Shown: positions 54,419 to 63,113 of the stretch, piece after piece
How the letters are laid out: every line of letters begins with the position of its first letter
How positions within the stretch are numbered: the stretch's first letter is position 1
Source: an uncultured Pelagibacteraceae bacterium
GTDB taxonomy: Bacteria > Pseudomonadota > Alphaproteobacteria > Pelagibacterales > Pelagibacteraceae
DNA length: 64,000 nucleotides
Assembly: GCA_902635665.1 (NCBI GenBank)
Contig: CACPOX010000002.1
Span: 62,001 to 126,000, forward strand
Direction of reading: 5' to 3'
Translations under genes and position numbers: made by a program
Notes under the pieces: model-generated
The model's input: the letters and a program-made list of their open reading frames with translations, nothing else
What the model was told of the DNA's origin: nothing
Databases searched by the model: none

Positions 54419-55707
54419 ATAAATTAATAAATATTGCTGTAGTGGGACTTGGCCAGGTAGGTAATTATTTATTAAATGAGCTCAATACAAAAAAAAATGA
54501 TATAGAACTTAAAACAGGTAAGAAAATAACTGTTGTTGCTGTTTCAGCAAAAAATATTAATAAAAAAAGGAAATTTAAAGTAAACAAAAATATCTTTTAC
54601 AAAAACCCTTTAGAAATTTTTAAGAAAAAGAGAATTGATATTTTGTTTGAAGCTGTTGGTTTATCCGATGGTATCTCTAAAAAGATTGTAGAAACTGCCT
54701 TAAAAAATAAAATTCATGTTATTACACCAAATAAAGCTTTAATTTCAAAGCATGGTAATGAGTTAGCAAAACTTGCAGAAAAAAATAAAGTTAATTTGGA
54801 ATTTGAAGCATCAGTTGCAGGAGGTATACCAATATTAAGATCTATTAAAGAAGGATTAGCAACAAATAAAATATCAAAAGTTTATGGAATTCTTAACGGT
54901 ACTTCAAATTACATTTTGTCTGAAATGGAAAATTCAAATGAAAATTTTTCAGATGTTTTGAAGAAGGCACAAATACTTGGTTATGCTGAACCTCGTAATC
55001 CTAAATTAGACTTAAATGGTTTTGATGCTTTTGCCAAAGTAAGAATTTTGTCTGCTTTAGCTTTTAACAGTAAAATTTCCAAACATAAATGCTTAATGGA
55101 AGGAATAGAAAAAATTGAATTAAAAGATATTAAAATTGCTAACCAGTTAGATCTGAGAATAAAACTTCTAGGTATTTCTGAGATAAGAAATAACAAACTT
55201 TTTGAGACTGTACATCCATGTTTAGTTAGTAAAAAATCTTACATCGGCAATGTTAATGGTGTGATGAATGCTGTTATTTTACAAGGAAAGCCTGTTGGTG
55301 AAAGTGTGTTTCAAGGGGAGGGTGCTGGACCTGGCCCCACATCTTCATCTTTACTTTCTGATTTATTATCTATTTTACGTGGTAATATAAAAAAACCATT
55401 CGGTGTTAGTGTTTCAAAACTTAAATCTTTAAAACCTCATAATGTAAATAATTATGTTAATTCTTTATATTTAAGGTTTGAGGTAAAGGATAAGCCTGGT
55501 GTGTTGTCTCAAATAACTAATCGTTTGGCTAAATACAAAATTTCAGTTAAAAGGCTAATTCAGACACCTGATAAGAAAAATAACAAAGCAACAATCGTAA
55601 TTATTACGCACAAAACTTCTGAACTTAATTGTCTTAATTGTTTGTCTGTTTTTAAAAAAAACAAAAGTATTTTAAAAAAACCAACATTAATTAGATTGCT
55701 TGGTTAA
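54415..55707 (+). CDS. hom: Homoserine dehydrogenase (with ACT domain)
   Basis: IAVVGLGQVGNYLLNEL, VVTPNKALIS-like VITPNKALIS, GILNGTSNYILSEM, AEPRNPKLDLNGFDAFAKV. Confidence 0.96.
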   Translation: MNKLINIAVVGLGQVGNYLLNELNTKKNDIELKTGKKITVVAVSAKNINKKRKFKVNKNIFYKNPLEIFKKKRIDILFEAVGLSDGISKKIVETALKNKIHVITPNKALISKHGNELAKLAEKNKVNLEFEASVAGGIPILRSIKEGLATNKISKVYGILNGTSNYILSEMENSNENFSDVLKKAQILGYAEPRNPKLDLNGFDAFAKVRILSALAFNSKISKHKCLMEGIEKIELKDIKIANQLDLRIKLLGISEIRNNKLFETVHPCLVSKKSYIGNVNGVMNAVILQGKPVGESVFQGEGAGPGPTSSSLLSDLLSILRGNIKKPFGVSVSKLKSLKPHNVNNYVNSLYLRFEVKDKPGVLSQITNRLAKYKISVKRLIQTPDKKNNKATIVIITHKTSELNCLNCLSVFKKNKSILKKPTLIRLLG

Positions 55708-56603
55708 TGGAAATATATTTAAAACTTTTTGAAGTTTTATTTCCTGTGTTCTTTATTGTTGGCATAGGTTTTTTTTTAGGAAAAAAAAATCCTGATATAG
55801 ATACTTCTTTTATAACTACTTATTCAGGTAATTTTGGTACTCCTGCTTTAATTATTTTTGCTCTAACTGCTGGTGGTGTTTCATTTGATGTATTTAGTGA
55901 ATTTTTTCTATACGCAATTATTCTTCTAACATTATTTGGAATTGTTGGGTTAATTTTTCTATTTTTTATGAAGAAAGATTACTTAAGGGAATTACCTACC
56001 TTTTTTTTACCCAACACAGGAAATATGGGAATTCCTATTTGTTTATTTGCTTATGGTGAATATGGAATGGGCATAGCAGCGTCAATTTCATCATTAGTTG
56101 TTATGCTTCATTTTACTCTAAATATTTTTCTTGCTAAAAGATCTTTTGATTTTAGCACAATATTAAAAAGTCCAGCTTTTTATGCAATTATAATTACTGT
56201 TCTTTTTCTTTACTTTAAACAGGCGGTGCCTCAATTTGTCATTAATACAGTAATGTTACTTGCATATGGAATGATAGTGATGATTTTAATGTCCTTAGGA
56301 ATTGCTTTAACACAAATGAAAGTTTTTTCATTCAAAGATGCAATAATAACTTCTATTGGTAGAGTTATTATAGGGCCCCTAATTGGATTCTTAGTTATTA
56401 AAATTTTTAATCTTTCCGGTGTTGCTGCTGGTGTTGTTTTAATACAATCTTCTATGCCTAGTGCTATTTTATGTTATTTAATTGCATCAATGTATTCACC
56501 TAAAGAAATAGTTGATAATATTTCAAGCACAATTGTTGTCTCTACATTGATGTCTATAATTACAATTCCAATAACATTATTCTTTGCTTTAAAATTTTTC
56601 TAA
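55707..56603 (+). CDS. AEC family (auxin efflux carrier-like) transporter
   Basis: 10-TM protein, PTFFLPNTGNMGIPICLFAYG. Confidence 0.85.
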   Translation: MEIYLKLFEVLFPVFFIVGIGFFLGKKNPDIDTSFITTYSGNFGTPALIIFALTAGGVSFDVFSEFFLYAIILLTLFGIVGLIFLFFMKKDYLRELPTFFLPNTGNMGIPICLFAYGEYGMGIAASISSLVVMLHFTLNIFLAKRSFDFSTILKSPAFYAIIITVLFLYFKQAVPQFVINTVMLLAYGMIVMILMSLGIALTQMKVFSFKDAIITSIGRVIIGPLIGFLVIKIFNLSGVAAGVVLIQSSMPSAILCYLIASMYSPKEIVDNISSTIVVSTLMSIITIPITLFFALKFF

Positions 56604-56622
56604 TTAGAGATATTCTTTTTCT

Positions 56623-57474
56623 ATGAAGGCAATAATTTTAAATGCTTCTGCGTGGATGATTGTTCCTGTAATGGATGCTTTTGCTAAATATTTAAGTTCA
56701 TCTATGGATGTTTTGCAGATAACTTGGGCAAGATATTTTTTTACTGTGGTCTTTACATTATCATTAATGCTTATTTTTTATAGGCAATCATTAGTTTGGA
56801 CAAAAAAACCAACTCTTCAATTAATTAGAGGATTAATTTTTGTTTTTTCTACTTATTTATTCTTTTATGCAATATCTGAAATTTCTCTTCCGAAAGCATT
56901 AACTTTAGCTTTTGTTGCTCCAATTTGTGTTACAGCCTTATCTCCATTTTTTTTAAATGAGAAAGTAGGGGTGAAAAGGTGGACTGCTGTATCTTTAGGA
57001 TTTATAGGAACATTAATTGTAATTAGACCTGGCTTTATTGAACTTAACTTAGCTACTATGGCTGCTTTAGGTAATGGAATTTGTTATGGATTTTATCTTA
57101 TTATCACTAGGAAGCTAAGCACCTCTGATAATCCTCTTTTAACCCTTTTACTATCGGGTTTGATAGGAACTATAATAATTAGCCTATTTATGCCCTCAGT
57201 TTGGGTTAATCCCACTTCAAATCAGTGGATTTTAATGGCTTTAATCGGCCTTATAGCCTCTGTAGCGCATCTTTTCCTTATATTATCTCTCAAATACGCT
57301 GATGCATCTAAATTAGCTCCTTTAGGCTATACAGAGATAATTACTAACATACTAATTAGTTACTATTTCTTCCATGAATTACCTGATAATTGGACTTATT
57401 TAGGTTTATTTATCATTGTTCTAAGTGGTTTGTATATTTCTAGAAGAGAATATTTGCTTACTGGTTCTAATTAA
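56623..57474 (+). CDS. DMT superfamily (EamA) transporter
   Basis: 10-TM EamA repeats; MIVPVMDAFAKYLSSSMDVLQITWARYFF. Confidence 0.88.
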   Translation: MKAIILNASAWMIVPVMDAFAKYLSSSMDVLQITWARYFFTVVFTLSLMLIFYRQSLVWTKKPTLQLIRGLIFVFSTYLFFYAISEISLPKALTLAFVAPICVTALSPFFLNEKVGVKRWTAVSLGFIGTLIVIRPGFIELNLATMAALGNGICYGFYLIITRKLSTSDNPLLTLLLSGLIGTIIISLFMPSVWVNPTSNQWILMALIGLIASVAHLFLILSLKYADASKLAPLGYTEIITNILISYYFFHELPDNWTYLGLFIIVLSGLYISRREYLLTGSN

Positions 57475-57483
57475 TGGTAAATA

Positions 57484-57525
57484 ATTAGTTACTAATATAT
57501 AATGTAATACATTAATATATATATT
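57484..57525. repeat. Cluster of three consecutive short palindromes (ATTAGT-T-ACTAAT, AATGTA-A-TACATT, AATATATATATT)
   Basis: Read directly; perfect arms. Confidence 0.5.
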
Positions 57526-57795
57526 TAAAACATTGTAATTATTGATTTATTTTATTTATATATAAATATAAATTAACATGAATTATTCAATTTATGCACT
57601 TTAACAAACAATTAATAACTATTGTTTTAAATAAATAAAGGCAATATTGACAATCTAGATAGAGAAAAAAATGAAAATACCTAAAAGTGTTTAATATCAA
57701 TACTTTTTTAGTTGATTAAACATAAAATTCAAAATTGATATTTGAATAAGTGACTAGGGGAACAAAAAATCTTAAAAAATTCTTTGAAATATAAC

Positions 57796-57845
57796 TCTAT
57801 AACGAGGCTTGATATCATTGAAAAGTAGAGCAATGCAGTTATAGA
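57796..57845. repeat. Stem-loop TCTATAAC ... GTTATAGA with nested CATTG/CAATG
   Basis: Perfect 8-bp outer and 5-bp inner complementary arms. Confidence 0.5.
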
Positions 57846-57984
57846 ATATATGTTTTAAACGGCCATAGAGGTGCTTTATTTTAGTTTATCTCGATAAATA
57901 GTACAACTGAAGGGTGCAAAACACCATTTATGCTAAAATTGACTTAAATATCAAAAAATTGTTGATTTTACTGGTTTTTTTGAC

Positions 57985-58006
57985 AATAAAATAGGCTTAA
58001 AAAGCC
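57985..58006 (-). terminator. Putative rho-independent terminator of the ogt-like gene
   Basis: Minus-strand GGGCTTTTTAAGCCTATTTTATT: GGCTT/AAGCC stem followed by T-rich tract, immediately at the stop codon. Confidence 0.6.
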
Positions 58007-58276
58007 CTAAATATCAACTTTTTCAGATCTCAATAAATGCAACTTTTTCTTAATTCCACCTCTGCCAGAGTATCCACCAAGGCCTCCATCAGATCTAATT
58101 ACTCTATGGCATGGTATTTTGGGAGCATATGGGTTTTTTCCACATGCATTAGCTACAGCACGAGCTGATTTTGGCCTTTTTATGCCAATAGCTACCTCTT
58201 TATAAGTTTTTACCTTTCCTTTAGGTATAGTTTTAAGGTATTTCCAGACTTTTAATTGAAATTTAGTGCCTTTCAT
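58007..58276 (-). CDS. MGMT C-terminal (DNA-binding/active-site) domain-only protein, methylated-DNA-cysteine methyltransferase-like
   Basis: MKGTKFQLKVWKYLKTIPKGKVKTYKEVA ... PKIPCHRVIRSDGGLGGYSGR; PCHR retained. Confidence 0.85.
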   Translation of the reverse strand: MKGTKFQLKVWKYLKTIPKGKVKTYKEVAIGIKRPKSARAVANACGKNPYAPKIPCHRVIRSDGGLGGYSGRGGIKKKLHLLRSEKVDI

Positions 58277-58446
58277 CAATAAAAATTTAAAATAATGAAG
58301 CAAATTATAAAAAATACAGCTAAAATAGATAAATAAATCGTTTCTGTAGTTTTTCCAGTTTTTTTGTACTGAATAAAGCTCAATATTACAAAGCCAATTG
58401 AGGTTATTAAAAAATATATTGGCTCAATTACACCATCAATACCCAT
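58276..58446 (-). CDS. Small (56 aa) putative two-TM membrane protein, not in supplied ORF list
   Basis: Hand translation: MGIDGVIEPIYFLITSIGFVILSFIQYKKTGKTTETIYLSILAVFFIICFIILNFY*; stop overlaps downstream ATG (TGATG). Confidence 0.5.
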   Translation of the reverse strand: MGIDGVIEPIYFLITSIGFVILSFIQYKKTGKTTETIYLSILAVFFIICFIILNFY

Positions 58447-58508
58447 AATTAACTCTTTTTTATAATCATAAACTTAATAAACTAATTGTAAACAATTGAA
58501 AAAAAATA

Positions 58509-59003
58509 TTATTTTGGTTTTATACAAAGTGTTCTTGAAATAAAGTTATGAAAACCTTGCTTTTTAGAGGTAAATGCTATCATAAAAAAACCAATAAAAA
58601 AGAACCAAGATAAAGAAGACACGAAATAATTACCGGTCGCTCTCCAAAAACCTAATTTATTATGATTTTCATCCACAATAATTATATCACATGCTCTCAT
58701 ACCAATTGTAGCTTTCTTTGATGATGAATGTTGAATAGCGTAGTATAGCCAATATACAAATATACCTAAAATCCATCCAATAACCGGTATAAAAGCTAGT
58801 ACAATAGAAATTATTGCTAATATTACCCAGTCTACAAGACCTGCTAATAATCTAAACCAAAATCCTGCATATATTTGTTTCTTTATTAGTTTTTTATATG
58901 ATTTTTTTTGAATTAATATCAAACAGAGAATCAAAGCTATTACTGAAGGAGCTAAAAGAGACAATAATATTATTATCATCCATGATCCCATTTCCATCAT
59001 CAT
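58509..59003 (-). CDS. RDD family membrane protein
   Basis: AGFWFRLLAGLVDWVILAIISIVLAFIPVIGW...SSKKATIGMRACDIIIVDENHNKLGFWRATGNYF. Confidence 0.85.
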   Translation of the reverse strand: MMMEMGSWMIIILLSLLAPSVIALILCLILIQKKSYKKLIKKQIYAGFWFRLLAGLVDWVILAIISIVLAFIPVIGWILGIFVYWLYYAIQHSSSKKATIGMRACDIIIVDENHNKLGFWRATGNYFVSSLSWFFFIGFFMIAFTSKKQGFHNFISRTLCIKPK

Positions 59004-59039
59004 AAATTATTTTATTTGACATCTAAAATCTACTAGTAT

Positions 59040-59074
59040 ATTACTAATGATAATTAATTGTTATCAATAGTAAT
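59040..59074. promoter_or_regulatory. 35-bp palindrome ATTACTAATGATAA-TTAATTG-TTATCAATAGTAAT, candidate recombinase core site or operator
   Basis: 14-bp arms complementary at 13/14 positions with 7-bp spacer; ends 3 bp before the tyrosine recombinase ATG. Confidence 0.55.
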
Positions 59075-59077
59075 TAT

Positions 59078-60031
59078 ATGAATAAGTTAACAACAGACTT
59101 AAAATCACTTCATGAGGCAACTTTAAACAACCTCAAAAGCTCTAAAGCTGATAACACATTAAGAGCTTATAAATCAGACTTCAAAGATTTTGGAGCTTTT
59201 TGTGCCAAGCATGGTTTGAATTCTTTACCATCAGAGCCTAAAATAGTATCTTTATATCTTACCCATCTTTCTAAAAATTCAAAAATAAGCACGCTAAAAA
59301 GACGAATAGTCTCAATAAGCATGGTACATAAATTAAAAGGCCATTACTTAGATACAAAACATCCAATTATTGTTGAAAATTTAATGGGAATAAAGAGGGT
59401 AAAAGGAAGTATTCAAAGAGGAAAAAAACCTATATTAATCAATCATTTAAAATCAATAATTAATGTAATAGATAACAAAAAAATTGAGGAAATTAAGAAG
59501 TTAAGAGACAAATCAATTATTTTAGTAGGCTTTGGTGGCGGTTTTAGACGAACTGAGCTAATTTCAATTGATTATGAAGATTTAGAATTTGTTCCAGAAG
59601 GTCTCAAAATCACAATCAAAAGATCAAAAACCGATCAATTTGGCGAAGGAATGATCAAAGGACTGCCCTACTTTACTAATCAAAAGTATTGCCCAGTAAC
59701 TAATCTTAAAAAATGGTTAGAAATTTCTAAAATTAAAACTGGACCTATTTTTAGAAGATTTTCTAAAGGTTTATCTTTAACTCACAATAGATTAACAGAT
59801 CAATCTGTAGTTATATTAATGAAAGAGTATTTAAATTTAGCAGGAATAGAAAATAAAAATTTTGCTGGGCACAGTTTAAGATCAGGTTTTGCAACAGTAG
59901 CTGCTGAATCTGGTGCAGATGAAAGGAGTATAATGGCAATGACAGGTCACAAAACAACACAAATGGTTAGAAGATATATTAGAGAAGCCAATATATTTAA
60001 AAACAATGCATTAAATAAGATTAAGATATAG
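59078..60031 (+). CDS. Tyrosine-type site-specific recombinase/integrase
   Basis: Catalytic residues present: GGGFRRTELISI (R), KRSKTDQFG (K), GHSLRSGFATVAA (HxxR), MTGHKT (H), VRRYIREA (Y). Confidence 0.93.
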   Translation: MNKLTTDLKSLHEATLNNLKSSKADNTLRAYKSDFKDFGAFCAKHGLNSLPSEPKIVSLYLTHLSKNSKISTLKRRIVSISMVHKLKGHYLDTKHPIIVENLMGIKRVKGSIQRGKKPILINHLKSIINVIDNKKIEEIKKLRDKSIILVGFGGGFRRTELISIDYEDLEFVPEGLKITIKRSKTDQFGEGMIKGLPYFTNQKYCPVTNLKKWLEISKIKTGPIFRRFSKGLSLTHNRLTDQSVVILMKEYLNLAGIENKNFAGHSLRSGFATVAAESGADERSIMAMTGHKTTQMVRRYIREANIFKNNALNKIKI

Positions 60032-60034
60032 GAA

Positions 60035-60733
60035 TTATTTTTTTTGTATTATTATTTGTTTCCAAACAACTAAATTTTTGAATTCAGATATATTTTTAAT
60101 AATAAAGTTATTAATTGGATGTGCTGGATTCTTTTTAAGATCTTTATAATACCACCAAAGATAATCGTCTAAAATTAAATATCCATTTTTTTTTAATATT
60201 TCCCACGATCTATTGATATCAATATCAACTTGTTCACATGAATGATCACCATCAACATAAATTAAATCAAATTTTTTTTTATTAGTGATAAAAAAATTTT
60301 TTGAATCAATTTTAAATTTGGTGAGTCTTTTAAAATAAGAACTTAAATTTTTATCAAAATTTTTTTCTACTTCAAAAAAATTTTTATTAGAATGCTCATC
60401 ACTTCCACTCCAAGTATCAACACAAGTAATCTTGCTATTTACAAATTGTTCTAAAAAAAAGATAGCACTTCTTCCTTCATATGAACCAATTTCAAGAATA
60501 TTTTCTACACCATTAAAATTCCTTAGATTTTTCTTTAAGAAATAAAGATTATTACAAAACCATTTTTCATCTTTGTTAACAGTTAAAAAATTTTTATAAA
60601 TTTCATTTTCGATTTTTAAAGATTTTCTTTTAGTTTTATAATTAGGTAAAAAATTTTTTATAAATCTTATGATTATATAAATTGGGGTATTTAAAAGAAA
60701 TAATTTATATAAATTTTTAAAAAACTTAGTCAT
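60035..60733 (-). CDS. Class I SAM-dependent methyltransferase
   Basis: VENILEIGSYEGRSAIFFLEQF, FDLIYVDGDHSCEQVDIDINRSWEILKKNGYLILDDYLW. Confidence 0.82.
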   Translation of the reverse strand: MTKFFKNLYKLFLLNTPIYIIIRFIKNFLPNYKTKRKSLKIENEIYKNFLTVNKDEKWFCNNLYFLKKNLRNFNGVENILEIGSYEGRSAIFFLEQFVNSKITCVDTWSGSDEHSNKNFFEVEKNFDKNLSSYFKRLTKFKIDSKNFFITNKKKFDLIYVDGDHSCEQVDIDINRSWEILKKNGYLILDDYLWWYYKDLKKNPAHPINNFIIKNISEFKNLVVWKQIIIQKK

Positions 60734-60749
60734 TAAATAAAATTGATTT

Positions 60750-62858
60750 TTAATTATAAAGATTATTTATCTTTCCAATAGAAATATCGACAATATATTT
60801 TGCAGTAGCAATTTCATTAAATCTTTTAAAATATTTTTTTTTTCCATTTTTAGCTATTTTAATTCTTTCTTTATTATTTTTTGAATAAAATTTAACTTTA
60901 CTAGCTAAATCATCTATATTTTCATAATAAATCAATTCATCTTTTGAAAAAAAAGAGTCCATTTCAACCCTATAATCAATAAAGGTTAACAGACCATTTC
61001 CCATTAAAGATGCAATTCTATTACTAGAATAATGTTTAGTTGGTTTTCCTCTGCTTAAATTTAATCCCATCTTTACATTTAATAAAGCTCTGTAAAAATC
61101 ATTTCCCCAAATTGGCTCTCTGCCGTCGATACCATAAAAATCAAGTTTAATATCATTTAATTTTTTAATTAAAGTTTGTAAAAAATTAAGTCTACTATCA
61201 ATTTTTCCAGTTTTTAATTTTGCCCTATTTACACCATGGCTAATTGCATAAAATAAATCATTTTGGGGATTAAGCTTATAAACATCAAAACATTCAATAG
61301 ATCTATCAACAGGAGTAATAAAATAATGAATATTGTTAGAATTGTTTTTATCTAAAGATGTTACTTTAGGGTTAGTTGTAATAAAAGTGTGATCTATTTG
61401 AGGTAAAAAATTTTTAACTTTATTTATATTTGCCTTAGCCTCTTGAGATGTGTTCATTAATGGATCCTCATTCCATTGTGAAATTATCATATTTCTATTA
61501 ATTTTTTTTAAATCACTAAGTAAATCAAGATCTAAATTATTAGTATGACCGAAGGTTATTAAGTCAGGATTATAATTTTTTGTAGTATTTATTAAGTATG
61601 AATTAAACTTTTCTTTAAAATTAAAAATATTAATTGTTTTTTGTTGTCTAATATAATCTCTATCACTAATTTCAATTACATCATGTCCATTTCTAATGAA
61701 ACCATTGGTAAATTTTTTACCCAAAGATAGATTGTAGATTCTGTGATTTAATTTTTGAGCAAGATTATAAATATTTAAAATTCTTAATTTACCATTATTA
61801 GTATTAAAATTTGAAAAAGGGAAAAGAGTGGATCTCATAAAATCAATTTTAATTGAATTTAATTTAAGAACATGCTTAAGATTTTTTTGTCCAGATATTT
61901 GTAATTTTTTTCTTAAATTGTTATTTTTAATTAATTTAATTATCTCTGTTTCAATATTAAATGAATCAAGTTTTTTTAAAACGATGGCATCTTTTGTTGT
62001 TTCAATAAGGCCACCTTTATTTGAAATTATAGTAGCACAACCACGTGAAGATGATTCTAAGGCTGTTCTTCCAAAAGGTTCATCCCATCTAGATGGTATA
62101 ACTGCTATTTCAGATTCTTGAAAAATTTTTAAAACTTTTTTATTGTCTAAAAGTCCAAGATTAATTTGCTTTTTGTTTGTGTAATATTCTTGGAATCTTT
62201 TTTCATCTCCAATTGAATATGCTTTCCAATCTTTATACCTTTTTAAAACTTTATCTACAGCATCACAAAAAAGATCATAACCTTTAGCTTCATTTAGTTT
62301 TCCAACAAAAATAATTTGCTTCTTTTTTTTTGAAATTTTTTTAATTGGATCAATACTATGGTAAATAACTTCAGTTTTGTTATGGTCACTAAATTCTAAG
62401 TTTGAAAAAAATTGTTTTTTCACCCACTCAGAAATAAAAACAATTTTATCAACATTTTCTAATAGAAATAATTTTTCTTTTTTACTCTTTGAACCTTTCA
62501 TTGTTTTTGGATCGTTGTGAAGGTAAAGAATAATTTTGGAGTTAATATTTTTAACAAAGTCTTCAACCATAATTGGTCTGTTATGTATTTCAACTATATC
62601 ATAATAATTTTTTGTTAAATGTTTAATTATATTACTGGTGTACTCTTTTGTTGAGCTAGAAATTTTAGAATTTATAGATTTTAAATTAATATTAACATAA
62701 TTTTTTGATAGATATTTTTTAGTATTTGTATGGCCAAATACGGTTATGCTATTTTTATATGAGGAATATTTCATAAAATCACTAACCCATAACGAAACAG
62801 CGCCAGCATTTTTATTAGAATAGTTTTCTTTATAAGGAAGTATTGATGCAATATTCAT
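60750..62858 (-). CDS. Two-domain glycosyltransferase: N-terminal GT4-like + C-terminal CgeB-like domain
   Basis: N-half IIFVGKLNEAKGYDLFCDAV, VIPSRWDEPFGRTALESSSRGCATI; C-half GREPIWGNDFYRALLNVKMGLNLSRGKPTKHYSSNRIASLMGNGLLTF. Confidence 0.82.
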   Translation of the reverse strand: MNIASILPYKENYSNKNAGAVSLWVSDFMKYSSYKNSITVFGHTNTKKYLSKNYVNINLKSINSKISSSTKEYTSNIIKHLTKNYYDIVEIHNRPIMVEDFVKNINSKIILYLHNDPKTMKGSKSKKEKLFLLENVDKIVFISEWVKKQFFSNLEFSDHNKTEVIYHSIDPIKKISKKKKQIIFVGKLNEAKGYDLFCDAVDKVLKRYKDWKAYSIGDEKRFQEYYTNKKQINLGLLDNKKVLKIFQESEIAVIPSRWDEPFGRTALESSSRGCATIISNKGGLIETTKDAIVLKKLDSFNIETEIIKLIKNNNLRKKLQISGQKNLKHVLKLNSIKIDFMRSTLFPFSNFNTNNGKLRILNIYNLAQKLNHRIYNLSLGKKFTNGFIRNGHDVIEISDRDYIRQQKTINIFNFKEKFNSYLINTTKNYNPDLITFGHTNNLDLDLLSDLKKINRNMIISQWNEDPLMNTSQEAKANINKVKNFLPQIDHTFITTNPKVTSLDKNNSNNIHYFITPVDRSIECFDVYKLNPQNDLFYAISHGVNRAKLKTGKIDSRLNFLQTLIKKLNDIKLDFYGIDGREPIWGNDFYRALLNVKMGLNLSRGKPTKHYSSNRIASLMGNGLLTFIDYRVEMDSFFSKDELIYYENIDDLASKVKFYSKNNKERIKIAKNGKKKYFKRFNEIATAKYIVDISIGKINNLYN

Positions 62859-62859
62859 T

Positions 62860-63108
62860 TTAATTTTTATTAATCAAATATTTTCTTTTTACTTTATCTT
62901 TTTTCAATCTATATTCATATGAGAATGCTGAACTTTTAGAATTAAATCTTCTTTTATAAATAATTTTCCATTTTAACCCTCTTGTAGATTTTGCTCCCTT
63001 GCCTAGATTATGTTTTTTTAACCTTAATGAAATATTATTTGTGCAGCCAACGTATGTTTTTGTAACATTTGGAGTTATGCATTTTAACATATATACATAA
63101 AATACCAT
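62860..63108 (-). CDS. GIY-YIG nuclease superfamily protein (YhbQ-like)
   Basis: MVFYVYMLKCITPNVTKTYVGCTNNISLRLKKHNLGKGAKSTRG. Confidence 0.85.
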   Translation of the reverse strand: MVFYVYMLKCITPNVTKTYVGCTNNISLRLKKHNLGKGAKSTRGLKWKIIYKRRFNSKSSAFSYEYRLKKDKVKRKYLINKN

Positions 63109-63113
63109 ATATT

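Noticed and set aside
57475-58006. Non-coding gap as tmRNA, RNase P RNA, 6S or SRP RNA
   Set aside because: I could not find the conserved core sequences expected for these RNAs by eye; left as unknown rather than assigned.
61828-62121. 97-aa plus-strand ORF within the glycosyltransferase
   Set aside because: Antisense shadow; no domain or context support.
59078-63108. Integrated prophage or classical toxin-antitoxin/restriction system in the accessory segment
   Set aside because: No phage structural, replication or lysis genes, and no recognisable toxin, antitoxin or restriction-modification pair; only a recombinase, methyltransferase (small-molecule type), glycosyltransferase and YhbQ-like GIY-YIG.
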